Assembly (NCBI RefSeq): GCF_023161665.1
Contig: NZ_JALNTW010000010.1
Coordinates: 1-64,000, forward strand
DNA from: Shewanella sp. 1CM18E
Lineage (GTDB): Bacteria > Pseudomonadota > Gammaproteobacteria > Enterobacterales > Shewanellaceae
Reading direction: 5' to 3'
DNA: 64,000 bases
The notes beneath the pieces were generated by a model. That model did not search any database, was not told where the DNA came from, and saw nothing but the letters and a program-made list of their open reading frames with translations. A program made the position numbers and the translations under genes. Below are positions 21,268 to 29,874 of the stretch, piece by piece (position 1 is the first letter of the stretch; every line of letters starts with the position of its first letter).

Positions 21268-21451
21268 GCTTGCGATCTGCTTGAACTAATTGTTTCGTTA
21301 GCTTAAAAAACTATTAAAATAGGCTTAAGTTGGTGTAGTGTGTTGTTCGAAAAAACAGCGCTCGACAGGCTGGATGATTTAGCAGTAGCATGTAGTTCTA
21401 TTTCACCATTATCTTAATCAGGCCAAACGCGCATAAGTAGTAAGGAATGAC

Positions 21452-21769
21452 ATGGAAGAGCAAACACGTTTAGTCGCAACGGGGAATCTGCTGGAAGCTC
21501 ATACTTGGAAAGGTATGTTAGAATCGAGTGGCGTGCAAGTTGAGATCAGAGGTGAAGCCTTATTAGGCGGCGTTGGTGAGTTACCTACAGGCATTCAAAA
21601 CGTCGAGCTTTGGGTGACTGAAAGCCAATATGAACTCGCTAAAACACAAATGGCTTCTTTAGATGCGCAGTGTCCACAATGGAAGTGTGTGAGCTGTCAT
21701 GAAGTGAATGAATCGAGTTTCGAGCTCTGCTGGAATTGCGGCGCCGAACGCAGTGAGAAATACAGTTAA
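21452..21769 (+). CDS. DUF2007 domain protein with C-terminal zinc ribbon
   Basis: 105 residues. The N-terminal part (LVATGNLLEAHTWKGMLESSGVQVEIRGEALLGG ... GIQNVELWVTESQYELAK) is the DUF2007 fold, a small PII-like ferredoxin domain of unknown role. The C-terminus holds two CxxC pairs (WKCVSCHEVNESSFELCWNCG), a RanBP2-like or zinc-ribbon finger. AAGGA precedes the ATG. The stop overlaps the next start (TAATG), so it is translationally coupled to the rhodanese gene. Confidence 0.85.
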   Translation: MEEQTRLVATGNLLEAHTWKGMLESSGVQVEIRGEALLGGVGELPTGIQNVELWVTESQYELAKTQMASLDAQCPQWKCVSCHEVNESSFELCWNCGAERSEKYS

Positions 21770-22131
21770 TGAAACATAACCCAGGTTTTTTAGCGCTTGT
21801 AGAAAGCATTCTTCCTCAAGTGACAGAAGTAACGGTTGAGCAGTATCAACAAGCTATGCAAGCTTGGACATTACTCGATGTTAGAGAGGATTCTGAGTGG
21901 CAAAATGGGCATTTACCCAATGCTCAGCATTTAGGGCGTGGCATTATTGAGCGAGATATTGAAACCTTATTTGCCGACAAACAAACACCATTAGTGCTTT
22001 ATTGTGGTGGCGGTTATCGCTCGGCATTGGCAGCGTATAACCTGCAAGTTATGGGTTATAGCAAAGTCGTATCATTAACAGGTGGTTATAAGGCATGGCT
22101 TGAGCGACAATTGCCGATAGAACACGACTAA
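21769..22131 (+). CDS. Single-domain rhodanese-like sulfurtransferase
   Basis: 120 residues with one rhodanese domain: LLDVREDSEWQNGHLPNAQHLGRG and the active loop CGGGYRS, in which the Cys would carry the persulfide. It lacks a signal peptide, so it is cytoplasmic. Coupled to the DUF2007 gene by a one-base overlap and followed 35 bases later by the siroheme-synthase-like gene. The grouping with siroheme chemistry suggests a sulfur-assimilation link, which is inference only. Confidence 0.88.
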   Translation: MKHNPGFLALVESILPQVTEVTVEQYQQAMQAWTLLDVREDSEWQNGHLPNAQHLGRGIIERDIETLFADKQTPLVLYCGGGYRSALAAYNLQVMGYSKVVSLTGGYKAWLERQLPIEHD

Positions 22132-22166
22132 ACGAGTCGTAACTTGTCGTTAAGGTGTCACTATAG

Positions 22167-23078
22167 ATGCAATATTTTCCGCTGTTTGTCGATACTCAAT
22201 CACTCAAGGTTCTGGTTGTTGGTGCGGGCGATGTTGCCAGCCGTAAACTGGATTTACTTAGCCGTACACAAGCGCACATCAAAGTGATTGCGCTTGATGT
22301 ATGTCAAGACACCCAAGCTTATGTTCAGTCAGGGCGCATATCGCTCGAACAGCGCAGCATTAAGCAAAGCGATATTAAAGATTGTGATTTACTCTATCTT
22401 TGCACCGCCGATACAGCGCTGAATGAACAGCTTGCGGTGTTTGCACAAGAGCAAGGCATTTGGGCTAATGTGGTTGATAATCCCAAGTTTTGCCGCTTTA
22501 TTACTCCCTCTATCGTTGATCGAGGACGTTTACAAATCGCCATCAGTACCGCTGGCGCAGCCCCTGTGTATGCTCGTGAGCTCAGATCTCGATTAGAATC
22601 CTGGTTACCACAATCTATTACTCCATTGTTTGATTTTATTGCCGAGCGTAGAGGCGAAGTACAACAGCGACTGCCGGTATTTAAGCAAAGAAGGGTATTT
22701 TGGGAGCAGTTCTTCAGTCGAAACGATACTCGCTATGACGAAAGTACTGAAAAACACTATCAATCTAGTTTTACAATTAGTAAGCAGCGTGGAGAGTTAT
22801 TGCTAATTGATACAACTACAGATCCTAAGTTATTGCCTATTGGCGCCATGCCCTATCTACAAAAGATTGAAGTTACTTACTCACGCCTAGATGTGCCATT
22901 CGAGCTGAATGAGCTATTAAGAAGGGATGCGAGTATAAGCAGTCAATTCGATACAAAATGCATAGAAGCACAGTTGGCTAAAGGGGAGTCATGCTTAGTT
23001 TTTGGCAATGTTGATGAAATCAACGATTTAGCAGAGCAATTTCCTAACGCCAAATACCTCAAACCAGGCAGGCTTTAG
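22167..23078 (+). CDS. Precorrin-2 dehydrogenase / sirohydrochlorin ferrochelatase (CysG N-terminal type) with vestigial methyltransferase tail
   Basis: 303 residues. Residues 1-115 form the NAD-binding dehydrogenase/ferrochelatase domain: GAGDVASRK at 20-27, and NVVDN with Asp104, the position of the catalytic Asp in CysG. The dimerisation region is AISTAGAAPVYARELRSRLE. Residues 209-280 resemble the start of the CysG uroporphyrinogen methyltransferase domain (GE..L at 209, YSRL at 238-241, NELLRRDA at 248-255). However, the SAM-binding glycine loop is replaced by IDTTTDP and the rest is missing. The enzyme should still oxidise precorrin-2 and insert iron to make siroheme. The methyltransferase must be encoded elsewhere. 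Confidence 0.88.
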   Translation: MQYFPLFVDTQSLKVLVVGAGDVASRKLDLLSRTQAHIKVIALDVCQDTQAYVQSGRISLEQRSIKQSDIKDCDLLYLCTADTALNEQLAVFAQEQGIWANVVDNPKFCRFITPSIVDRGRLQIAISTAGAAPVYARELRSRLESWLPQSITPLFDFIAERRGEVQQRLPVFKQRRVFWEQFFSRNDTRYDESTEKHYQSSFTISKQRGELLLIDTTTDPKLLPIGAMPYLQKIEVTYSRLDVPFELNELLRRDASISSQFDTKCIEAQLAKGESCLVFGNVDEINDLAEQFPNAKYLKPGRL

Positions 23079-23174
23079 CGCCATCGTTGATGAGTTGACT
23101 TTTTAGAACTCAGATTATGTGTTGATAGACGAAATTAAGGTAAACTTGCCGCAAATTAATTTGTGAATATTCTC

Positions 23175-23723
23175 ATGGCACTTAAAGCAACCGTATTTAA
23201 AGTCGCAATTCAAATCGCTGATATGGATCGCGGTTATTACCAAGATCATCAATTAACTCTAGCACAACACCCGTCTGAAACAGATGAGCGTATGATGGTG
23301 AGATTGCTAGCTTTTGCTATGAACGCCAGTGACTCACTGACATTCAGTAAGGGCTTGTGTGTTGATGATGAACCTGAGCTTTGGGACAAGTCATTATCAG
23401 ATGAAATTAACCTATGGGTTGAGTTCGGCCAAAGTGATGAGAAATGGTTACGCAAAGCTTGCGGTCGCGCTAAACAAGTGCAACTGATCACTTATGGTGG
23501 TCGTAGTGTGCCGATTTGGTGGAAGCAAAATGAAGCGACTCTTGAGCGTTATGATAATCTTACGATTTGGAATATACCTGAAGAAGCAGTAAAAGCCATG
23601 GGGCAACTTGTTGGTCGGAATATGGCATTGCAGTTCAATATTTGCGAAGGCCAGATCTGGATCTCTGATAATGATAACTCGGTACTTGTAGAACCTGAGT
23701 TACTAAAAGGTCTGCAAGAATAA
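23175..23723 (+). CDS. yaeQ: YaeQ family protein
   Basis: 182 residues from the ATG at 23175 (MALKATVFKVAIQIADMDRGYY, matching the usual YaeQ start); GTG at 23163 is an in-frame alternative. YaeQ has a PD-(D/E)XK-like fold. Its molecular role is not settled, although a link to RfaH-type antitermination was once proposed. The full length matches E. coli YaeQ (about 181). A bidirectional terminator follows. Confidence 0.93.
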   Translation: MALKATVFKVAIQIADMDRGYYQDHQLTLAQHPSETDERMMVRLLAFAMNASDSLTFSKGLCVDDEPELWDKSLSDEINLWVEFGQSDEKWLRKACGRAKQVQLITYGGRSVPIWWKQNEATLERYDNLTIWNIPEEAVKAMGQLVGRNMALQFNICEGQIWISDNDNSVLVEPELLKGLQE

Positions 23724-23781
23724 CCTGTTAATAGAACTTAAAAAGTTTTATTAAGGTAAGCTTGAATACAAAGAATAAAAT

Positions 23782-23809
23782 AAAAAGCCAGTCAAATGAC
23801 TGGCTTTTT
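23782..23809. terminator. Bidirectional terminator between yaeQ and the CstA-family gene
   Basis: AAAAAGCCAGTCA / TGACTGGCTTTTT, a 13-bp stem with a two-base loop and runs of A and T on the two sides. Confidence 0.88.
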
Positions 23810-23835
23810 ATTGTTATAGCGTAGAGGTGAAACTG

Positions 23836-25272
23836 CTAAGCCTCTTCAGCAGTTTCAATATCACCTTTGCCCTTGGTCTTAAGCATGATTAGAGCGGTAA
23901 CGATTAAGGTTGATACCACACCTGCTACAGTAGACAAGGTCATTGGAAGACCTGCACCTAATGTAGGTGAGCTAAGCATAAAGCTAATCACCACAGTCGT
24001 CATAAACATGGCTGGAATAGTACAGATCCAATGAAATTTATTTAGACGTAGTAAGTAAGCTGATGCTGTCCATAACATCATTACCGCAGTCGCTTGGTTT
24101 GCCACGCCGAAGTAGCGCCAAATCACACCAAAATCAACTTGAGTTAGTACTGCACCAGCAGCGAATAATGGGATAGCAAACATCAAACGCTTTGGTAGTT
24201 CGGTTTGAGGCATTTTGAAAAACTCAGCCAAGATTAAACGAGCGCTACGGAAGGCTGTATCACCAGACGTAATTGGCAATACAATTACACCTAATACCGC
24301 TAAGAAACCGCCTACAACGCCGAGTAACCCAGTAGATGCTTCATAAACCACGTTTGCAGGGTTGCCTGCCATACCTGCGTTTAGTCCTTCAACACCGCCG
24401 AAGAATGAAAGTGCGATAGCACACCAGATCAACGCGATAATACCTTCACCAATCATAGCGCCGAAGAATACAAAGCGGCCATTCGATTCATTTTCAACAC
24501 AGCGTGCCATTAGCGGAGACTGAGTTGCGTGGAAACCTGAAATAGCACCGCAGGCAATAGTAATAAACAGTGCTGGCCATAGTGGCATATCATTCGGGTT
24601 AAGATTTGTTAGGAAGTCACCCACTTCAACGCCAGGTAATAGGCTATGCTCGCTAGAAACGATTAAGGCGATAGTTAAGCCTACAGACATAAATACCAAT
24701 AGCGCGCCAAAGAATGGATATAGGCGGCCAATGATCTTGTCTACTGGTACGATAGTCGCAATTAAGTAGTAGCAGAAGATAATACCAACGAAGATGCTCA
24801 CATCCCAACCGGTTAGCTTGCCAAGTAGACCTGCAGGAGCTGAGATAAATACCACACCAACAAGTAGCAATAGGATAATGGCAAATACGTTCATAAAGTG
24901 CTTAGCGCCTTTACCTAGGTATTTACCAGCAAGGCTTGGTACTGACTCACCGTTGTTGCGAACTGACAACATACCAGAGAAATAGTCGTGAACAGCACCG
25001 GCGAAGATACAACCAAGTACAATCCATAACATGGCTGCTGGACCGTATAGCGCACCAAGAATTGGACCAAAAATAGGACCCACACCAGCGATATTCAATA
25101 ACTGAATTAAGTACACTTTACCTTTTGACATTGGCACATAATCAACGCCGTCAGTCTTTGTAAATGCCGGGGTTTGGCGCTTGGCATTGATGCCAAAAAC
25201 TCTTTCGACAAATGCACCGTAAATGAAATAACCACCGATCAACAGACCGACGCAAAGGAAAAACCACGTCAT
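23836..25272 (-). CDS. CstA/BtsT-family carbon starvation transporter (probable pyruvate uptake)
   Basis: 478 residues, polytopic inner-membrane protein of the CstA family. Landmarks are QLLNIAGVGPIFGPILGALYGP, AGAVHDYFSGMLSVRNNG and SGFHATQSPLMARCVENE. It is the short form; E. coli CstA and BtsT are near 700 residues. E. coli BtsT is a pyruvate:H+ symporter controlled by BtsSR. Here a BtsS-like kinase and a BtsR-like regulator are encoded just upstream on the same strand, and BtsR-type repeats lie 74-102 bases before the start, so pyruvate is the likely substrate. A good ribosome site (GGAG) precedes the ATG. The family is certain; the substrate is inferred from context. Confidence 0.9.
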   Translation of the reverse strand: MTWFFLCVGLLIGGYFIYGAFVERVFGINAKRQTPAFTKTDGVDYVPMSKGKVYLIQLLNIAGVGPIFGPILGALYGPAAMLWIVLGCIFAGAVHDYFSGMLSVRNNGESVPSLAGKYLGKGAKHFMNVFAIILLLLVGVVFISAPAGLLGKLTGWDVSIFVGIIFCYYLIATIVPVDKIIGRLYPFFGALLVFMSVGLTIALIVSSEHSLLPGVEVGDFLTNLNPNDMPLWPALFITIACGAISGFHATQSPLMARCVENESNGRFVFFGAMIGEGIIALIWCAIALSFFGGVEGLNAGMAGNPANVVYEASTGLLGVVGGFLAVLGVIVLPITSGDTAFRSARLILAEFFKMPQTELPKRLMFAIPLFAAGAVLTQVDFGVIWRYFGVANQATAVMMLWTASAYLLRLNKFHWICTIPAMFMTTVVISFMLSSPTLGAGLPMTLSTVAGVVSTLIVTALIMLKTKGKGDIETAEEA

Positions 25273-25345
25273 AATTATTAACTCTCCAAACTTAGAATGG
25301 TCGCGAGTGTATAGATATTTATGACGTCTGGAAGTGGCAACTGAC

Positions 25346-25374
25346 TGAGCGGTTAAATTCTCTAGTTAAGCGGC
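25346..25374 (-). promoter_or_regulatory. Probable BtsR (LytTR) operator in front of the CstA-family gene
   Basis: On the minus strand two direct repeats, GCCGCTTA (25374-25367) and ACCGCTCA (25353-25346), are separated by exactly 13 bases. The published E. coli BtsR/YehT site at btsT is ACC(G/A)CT(C/T)A twice with a 13-base spacer. One repeat here is perfect and the other differs at position 1. A further related octamer, ACCACTAA, lies at 25394-25387. The site is 74 bases upstream of the transporter start. Confidence 0.75.
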
Positions 25375-25582
25375 AGCATGGCGTTGTTAGTGGTTGTAGC
25401 GCACCAAGCTTAAGCCTACTGAAAATCAAATAACAGCTGGCTAGCTTATCGTTGCGCTGTGAGATCAGAGCTTTGCCTTTGCAGGAGCTGTGGCTTAATA
25501 AGTGTCTTTGGAACTTAAATTTAATTCATTGCAGTCGTTGCGTTTAACTACTTGGGTTGAAACAACTGAGTATGGTTTTTGT

Positions 25583-26293
25583 TTATTGAAAGCCAAATAG
25601 TTGTTTGAGTTGTTTTAAGTAGCGTCGTGACACTGGAACTTTTGCGCCGGAGCGAGTAGTCACTTCGGCACCTGCATCTTGTACTTCAATTTCTGCAATT
25701 GCTGTCGGTGCAATTAAATACTGCCTGTGGCAATAGATAAGTGAGGTTTTTTCTTCGAGTACCCTCAGTGTCATATGGGTGTGCACAAGCTCTGTTGCTG
25801 TTGCTACATGGACGCCGCTCATATCGCTATAAATATACTGTACTGAATCAGTGGCGATTACTTTGAGTTTATTGCCACAAAAACAGGGAATGTGCGCTAG
25901 CTTCTCGCTGATGATAGGCCCAAGTGCTTTAGGAGTAAGATCTTTACGTAATCTCGCTAAAGTACTAGTAAAGCGATTATCATCGATAGGTTTGAGTAAA
26001 TAGTCGAAGGCTTGCTTTTCAAATGCGGTAATAGCGTACTCGTCAAATGCAGTGACAAACACGATCCTTGGCATGTCATCAGGATCGAGCATGGCGGCTA
26101 ACTCTAATCCGGATATTTTTGGCATTTGAATGTCTAAAAATATCAGTTGAGGTTTGAGTTTTGTGATTGCTTGAATTGCTTCGATTGCATTACTGCACTG
26201 CGCCACAATGTCAAAATCTGGCTCGTTCTCAAGTAAAATCGCAATTTCTTCTCTAGCGTAGGGTTCATCGTCAATGATAATGCAACTAATCAC
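25583..26293 (-). CDS. btsR: LytTR-type response regulator, BtsR-like
   Basis: 236 residues. Receiver domain first (IIIDDEPYAREE; phospho-acceptor Asp54 in FLDIQMPKISG; Lys in FDYLLKPIDD), then a LytTR DNA-binding domain (about 135-236, ending VPVSRRYLKQLKQLFGFQ). Two bases separate it from the upstream kinase gene, forming a two-gene operon. By analogy with E. coli BtsSR it should activate the downstream CstA-family gene in response to pyruvate. The matching operator at 25346-25374 supports this. Confidence 0.9.
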   Translation of the reverse strand: MISCIIIDDEPYAREEIAILLENEPDFDIVAQCSNAIEAIQAITKLKPQLIFLDIQMPKISGLELAAMLDPDDMPRIVFVTAFDEYAITAFEKQAFDYLLKPIDDNRFTSTLARLRKDLTPKALGPIISEKLAHIPCFCGNKLKVIATDSVQYIYSDMSGVHVATATELVHTHMTLRVLEEKTSLIYCHRQYLIAPTAIAEIEVQDAGAEVTTRSGAKVPVSRRYLKQLKQLFGFQ

Positions 26294-26295
26294 GG

Positions 26296-27969
26296 TTAAG
26301 ATCCCATATTCGGTAAGTGAATACTGATTGTAGTGTAAATATTTGGCTCAAAATCGATGGAGACTCCATATTGAGGGCCAAATATATTTTGAATGCGTTT
26401 ATCGACAATGTTCATACCTAAGCCTTCGCTGTCTGTTGTGGGCGAGTAAAGCCCGGCATTATCTGTTACAGACAACAATAAGGTGTCATCTGCTAATTGT
26501 TCACCTTTAACGACTATCACACCTGCATCGAGCATGTTAGAGATGCCATGTTTAACCGCGTTTTCAATAATAGGCTGCAAAGTAAATGCTGGTAACTTGC
26601 ATTGTTGCAATGACTCTGGAATTTCAATGTTGACGGTTAACTTATCGATAAAGCGCGCTTTTTCAATGGTTAAGTAGGAGTCGATATGCTCAAGCTCATC
26701 AGCCAGTGATACAAGGCCTGTGGTACGCTTTAAGTTTATGCGTAAAAACTGCGATAGGTTTTGAATGAGCTGGCGCGCAGTGTTGGGATCGCGGCGGATA
26801 ATTGCCGCAATCGTATTTAATGCGTTAAACAGAAAGTGCGGATTCACCTGCGCCTGCAATAGCTTTAACTCAGCTTGAGTGAGTAAGCTTTGCTGCGCTG
26901 CAAAGCGACCATACAGAATTTGGTTTGACAACAAGCGGCCTAAGCCTTCACCTAAACTGCGATTAATATTTAAAAATAACTTTTTCTTAGGCTCGTAAAG
27001 TTTAATGGTACCTATCACCTCCGCATCAGAGCGCAGGGGAATAACTAAACATGAACCTAATTGGCACTCTTTTGAGATAGAGCAAGAGTAGGGCGTGTTG
27101 ACGCCATCGGCAAACATCACTTTATCTTGCTCAATCGCATCTTGAGTGAGTTTTGAAGATATCGGCGTGCCGGCGATATGGTGATTGTCACCTATGCCGC
27201 AAAATGCCAGCAGCTTTTCAGTGTCAGTAATGGCGACCGCGCCCACTTTAGTTTCTTCAATAACTATTTGTGCAACTTGCTTGCTGGCCTCTTGGGTAAA
27301 GCCTGTTGATAATATACCGACACTGCGCTCTGCGATGCGTAAAGATTGTGTTGAAAACACTGATGACATCTTGTCGTACATGGCTTTTTGATCGCGAATA
27401 ATACTCATAAACAGCGCCGCACCAACAGAGTTGATAAGCAGCATAGGTAAAGCTATTTGTTGGACTAAGATCCAGGCTTCATCAAAAGGTTTGGCTACCG
27501 ATAAAATTATCAGCATTTGCATCACCTCTGCCGCAAAGGTAACTATGCATACCATCAACGGAGAATAAATTAACTCTTGTTGGCCGATACGGCGCAGGTA
27601 ATAGCTAAATAGTCCCGCAGATAAGCCCTCAAGTGTTGTAGAAATCGCGCAGGCTAGATCGGTAAAACCGCCCATGCTGTAACGGTGTAATCCACCAGTG
27701 AGTCCGACAAAAAAGCCGGTAACGGGGCCACCAAGCAAGCCGCCTAACACTGCGCCCATTGCTCGGGTATTAGCAATAGCATCATTAGTTTGCTCACCAA
27801 AGTAGGTTGCCATGACGCAAAAGCCAGAAAAGATAAAGTAGATATAGACTTTATGGGGCAGGCGAGTAGCGGCTTCAGTAAATACTTTGAATAGCGGAGT
27901 CTTACTCATTAGATAAACGATCACCATATAAAGGCTCATCTGCTGAGTTAGAAGTAATATTAGTGACAT
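26296..27969 (-). CDS. btsS: LytS-type sensor histidine kinase, BtsS-like pyruvate receptor
   Basis: 557 residues. An N-terminal membrane sensor (5TM-5TMR_LYT, about residues 1-200) precedes a GAF-like region (about 225-350) and a LytS-type kinase core (NPHFLFNALNTIAAII, then an ATPase domain). Residues Arg69, Arg96, Cys107 and Ser110 fall at a constant offset of three from the Arg72, Arg99, Cys110 and Ser113 that I recall as the pyruvate-binding residues of E. coli BtsS. That argues for the same ligand. Co-transcribed with the regulator gene. Confidence 0.9.
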   Translation of the reverse strand: MSLILLLTQQMSLYMVIVYLMSKTPLFKVFTEAATRLPHKVYIYFIFSGFCVMATYFGEQTNDAIANTRAMGAVLGGLLGGPVTGFFVGLTGGLHRYSMGGFTDLACAISTTLEGLSAGLFSYYLRRIGQQELIYSPLMVCIVTFAAEVMQMLIILSVAKPFDEAWILVQQIALPMLLINSVGAALFMSIIRDQKAMYDKMSSVFSTQSLRIAERSVGILSTGFTQEASKQVAQIVIEETKVGAVAITDTEKLLAFCGIGDNHHIAGTPISSKLTQDAIEQDKVMFADGVNTPYSCSISKECQLGSCLVIPLRSDAEVIGTIKLYEPKKKLFLNINRSLGEGLGRLLSNQILYGRFAAQQSLLTQAELKLLQAQVNPHFLFNALNTIAAIIRRDPNTARQLIQNLSQFLRINLKRTTGLVSLADELEHIDSYLTIEKARFIDKLTVNIEIPESLQQCKLPAFTLQPIIENAVKHGISNMLDAGVIVVKGEQLADDTLLLSVTDNAGLYSPTTDSEGLGMNIVDKRIQNIFGPQYGVSIDFEPNIYTTISIHLPNMGS

Positions 27970-28157
27970 GCAAGGCTCACAGGCTAAATTGCTGGCGGTT
28001 ATCTAGTGGTGTATAGCTAAATTAATATAAGCTCACTTAGTCCAATCTACCTAGATAATTTTAGCCGTTTTGGCATGACTGCCAAGCAGATCAAAGTTTT
28101 CAACAGCAATATGGCGTATAAGGCGTTTAATATATACACCTTAATGAGATTAACAAA

Positions 28158-28412
28158 ATGTCTGAGCTAACACTTGATTCAATTCATGGTCACAAGGTAA
28201 TGGAGCTTATGCTTGCACATGGGCAGTCGTTAACTAAAGAAGCATTGAAATCATTGATGCACCAAACCTTTGGTGAGCAAGCTCTTTATCATACTTGTTC
28301 TGCATCTGAGATGGACGCTGACGCTTTAATTGAGTTCTTAGAAAAGAAAGGCAAGTTTATTCATTTTGATGATGGCATTGCAATTGCCGCAGACCGCATT
28401 TGTAATCATTAA
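28158..28412 (+). CDS. yecH: YecH family small metal-binding protein
   Basis: 84 residues with the YecH/DUF2492 pattern: SIHGHKVMELMLAHG, FHTCSA-like YHTCSASEMDADALIEFL and a final KGKFIHFDDGI. The conserved His and Cys residues suggest metal binding; no established cellular role is known to me. It is monocistronic, divergent from the btsS-like gene. Confidence 0.85.
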   Translation: MSELTLDSIHGHKVMELMLAHGQSLTKEALKSLMHQTFGEQALYHTCSASEMDADALIEFLEKKGKFIHFDDGIAIAADRICNH

Positions 28413-28603
28413 ATTTATATGGCCCGCTACTGCAGGCTTTTTTTATCTAATTTAAAAACTTGTTTTATGAATAGATGCTACGGGCAGACTTTAGCCATCA
28501 GCCATGAAGTATAAGAGTTATACCGACAAAATTGCTGATGTAATGAGTTAGAGCTGTAATAGTAAAAGCATACTCAAGCCTTATTGATGCTTAATCAACG
28601 GCA

Positions 28604-28900
28604 TTAAATCAGTTGTAAAGCCACTTGGAAACTCGAATCCGCCAACTGTTTACAGCGGCAAACTTGGCCTTTTACAATATTTTGATTATCCATATCTGGA
28701 TTAAATGTCACGGCAATTAATGTACCTAAAGGCATTGATTGTGTGCATTGCAATAATGCTCCCATACGAGATAGGTCAATGCAAAGAGCGGCTGCTGGCT
28801 TGGTTATAACATCGACTTCGCTTTGTATGCTAATCATGACCCTTTCTGACTCCATATCTACGCGAGCCGATTTGCGCCTGTCTTCTCTATAATTTTCCAT
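28604..28900 (-). CDS. PilZ domain protein
   Basis: 98 residues consisting of one PilZ domain. RRKSARVD provides the RxxxR c-di-GMP-binding motif and CIDLSRMGALLQ the (D/N)xSxxG motif. It should be a cytoplasmic cyclic-di-GMP effector. The output partner is unknown and the neighbours give no hint. Single gene. Confidence 0.85.
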   Translation of the reverse strand: MENYREDRRKSARVDMESERVMISIQSEVDVITKPAAALCIDLSRMGALLQCTQSMPLGTLIAVTFNPDMDNQNIVKGQVCRCKQLADSSFQVALQLI

Positions 28901-29014
28901 GAGCGGTTATCCTTGCATCTATCAGTTTATCTCTTACTGGCAACTGTCGATATTAATAGTAAATGACTTCAATGAGAAATTTCATCATAAACTGTCTGAA
29001 CGCTGGAGACAAAA

Positions 29015-29039
29015 AAGCCCAAAGCATTGCTTTGGGCTT
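29015..29039 (-). terminator. Terminator of psiE
   Basis: AAGCCCAAAGC / GCTTTGGGCTT stem with an ATT loop; the A-run at 29011 becomes the U-tract on the minus strand. Confidence 0.88.
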
Positions 29040-29055
29040 GTCGTTTATAACGTGT

Positions 29056-29466
29056 CTACTTTTCGTCTTCGTCTCTAGGGCGAGGATAAGGCAGTTTTAG
29101 TTGTCCCCAACGGATCACAATTACCGTTGCTGCTAGCACTAATGTCGACAAGGAAATGGCGATTATTCGCCAGTCATCCATGGCTTTCATGTCTAAAATT
29201 AGATAACGGGCTAGGGCAACGATGGCGATGTACAGCGGCATGCGGATCGGCAATTTACCTGATTCGGCATAGTGAGACACCATTGCTAGTACTTCAAGGT
29301 AAATAAACAGTAGAAGTAGATCCGCAAGTGCAACGGCACCTACATCAAAAATATGTTTGATCTCTTGGCCAATCGCAACAACCGTGGCGATAGCAATAAT
29401 AATAAGTACTAGATGTTCTATGGCCTTAATACTGGTAATGCCATATTTTCGATACATTTTATCCAT
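29056..29466 (-). CDS. psiE: Phosphate-starvation-inducible PsiE family protein
   Basis: 136 residues with about four membrane helices (HLVLIIIAIATVVAIG; LADLLLLFIYLEVLAMV; MPLYIAIVALARYLIL; IIAISLSTLVLAATVIVIRW), the arrangement and length of PsiE (E. coli 136). GGGAAC lies just before the ATG. Inner-membrane protein of unknown mechanism. The E. coli gene responds to phosphate and cAMP, but I found no clear Pho box here. Confidence 0.87.
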   Translation of the reverse strand: MDKMYRKYGITSIKAIEHLVLIIIAIATVVAIGQEIKHIFDVGAVALADLLLLFIYLEVLAMVSHYAESGKLPIRMPLYIAIVALARYLILDMKAMDDWRIIAISLSTLVLAATVIVIRWGQLKLPYPRPRDEDEK

Positions 29467-29768
29467 GATGTTCCCTACTGCAGTCGTTTGATAAAGGGTA
29501 TCAGCAAATCAAAAAAATGTGACATTATCGATGTGACGCTATTCACAATTGCGTTTGATATTTTTCTTGGTGAATCGTAAATAAATACAAATTGTAAGTG
29601 ATATGTTTTTGATTCACCTAAATTGATAACGGTTTGTCTGATATTTAAATGCTTTAAAATCAAATGTATCGAATTTAAAGTTACGCTAAAGGGGAAGTGT
29701 TTAGGCCACAAATTGCAAATTTGGTGAACTGTCTGTTGAGACATGCCGATTAATGAGCGAGCAAGAGT

Positions 29769-29788
29769 TTATGCTGATTGGTATTAAT
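29769..29788. repeat. Dispersed 20-base repeat, copy 2
   Basis: Identical to 6903-6922 (TTATGCTGATTGGTATTAAT). It lies in the 400-base gene-free gap between psiE and suhB. No gene is supported in that gap: an 89-codon minus-strand frame at 29475-29744 lacks a ribosome site. Confidence 0.6.
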
Positions 29789-29837
29789 CGCGTATTAGTT
29801 GATGTGATATATGAGCTTGATGAAAAAAGCATATAAA

Positions 29838-29859
29838 AAAACCGCCCTTAGGCGGTTTT
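29838..29859 (-). terminator. Terminator of suhB
   Basis: AAAACCGCC / GGCGGTTTT with a CTTA loop; the A-run upstream gives a U-tract on the minus strand, 16 bases after the suhB stop. Confidence 0.87.
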
Positions 29860-29874
29860 CATCTTAAACGTAAA

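Noticed and set aside
29475..29744. 89-codon minus-strand frame between psiE and suhB
   Set aside because: No ribosome site and no recognisable features; likely chance.
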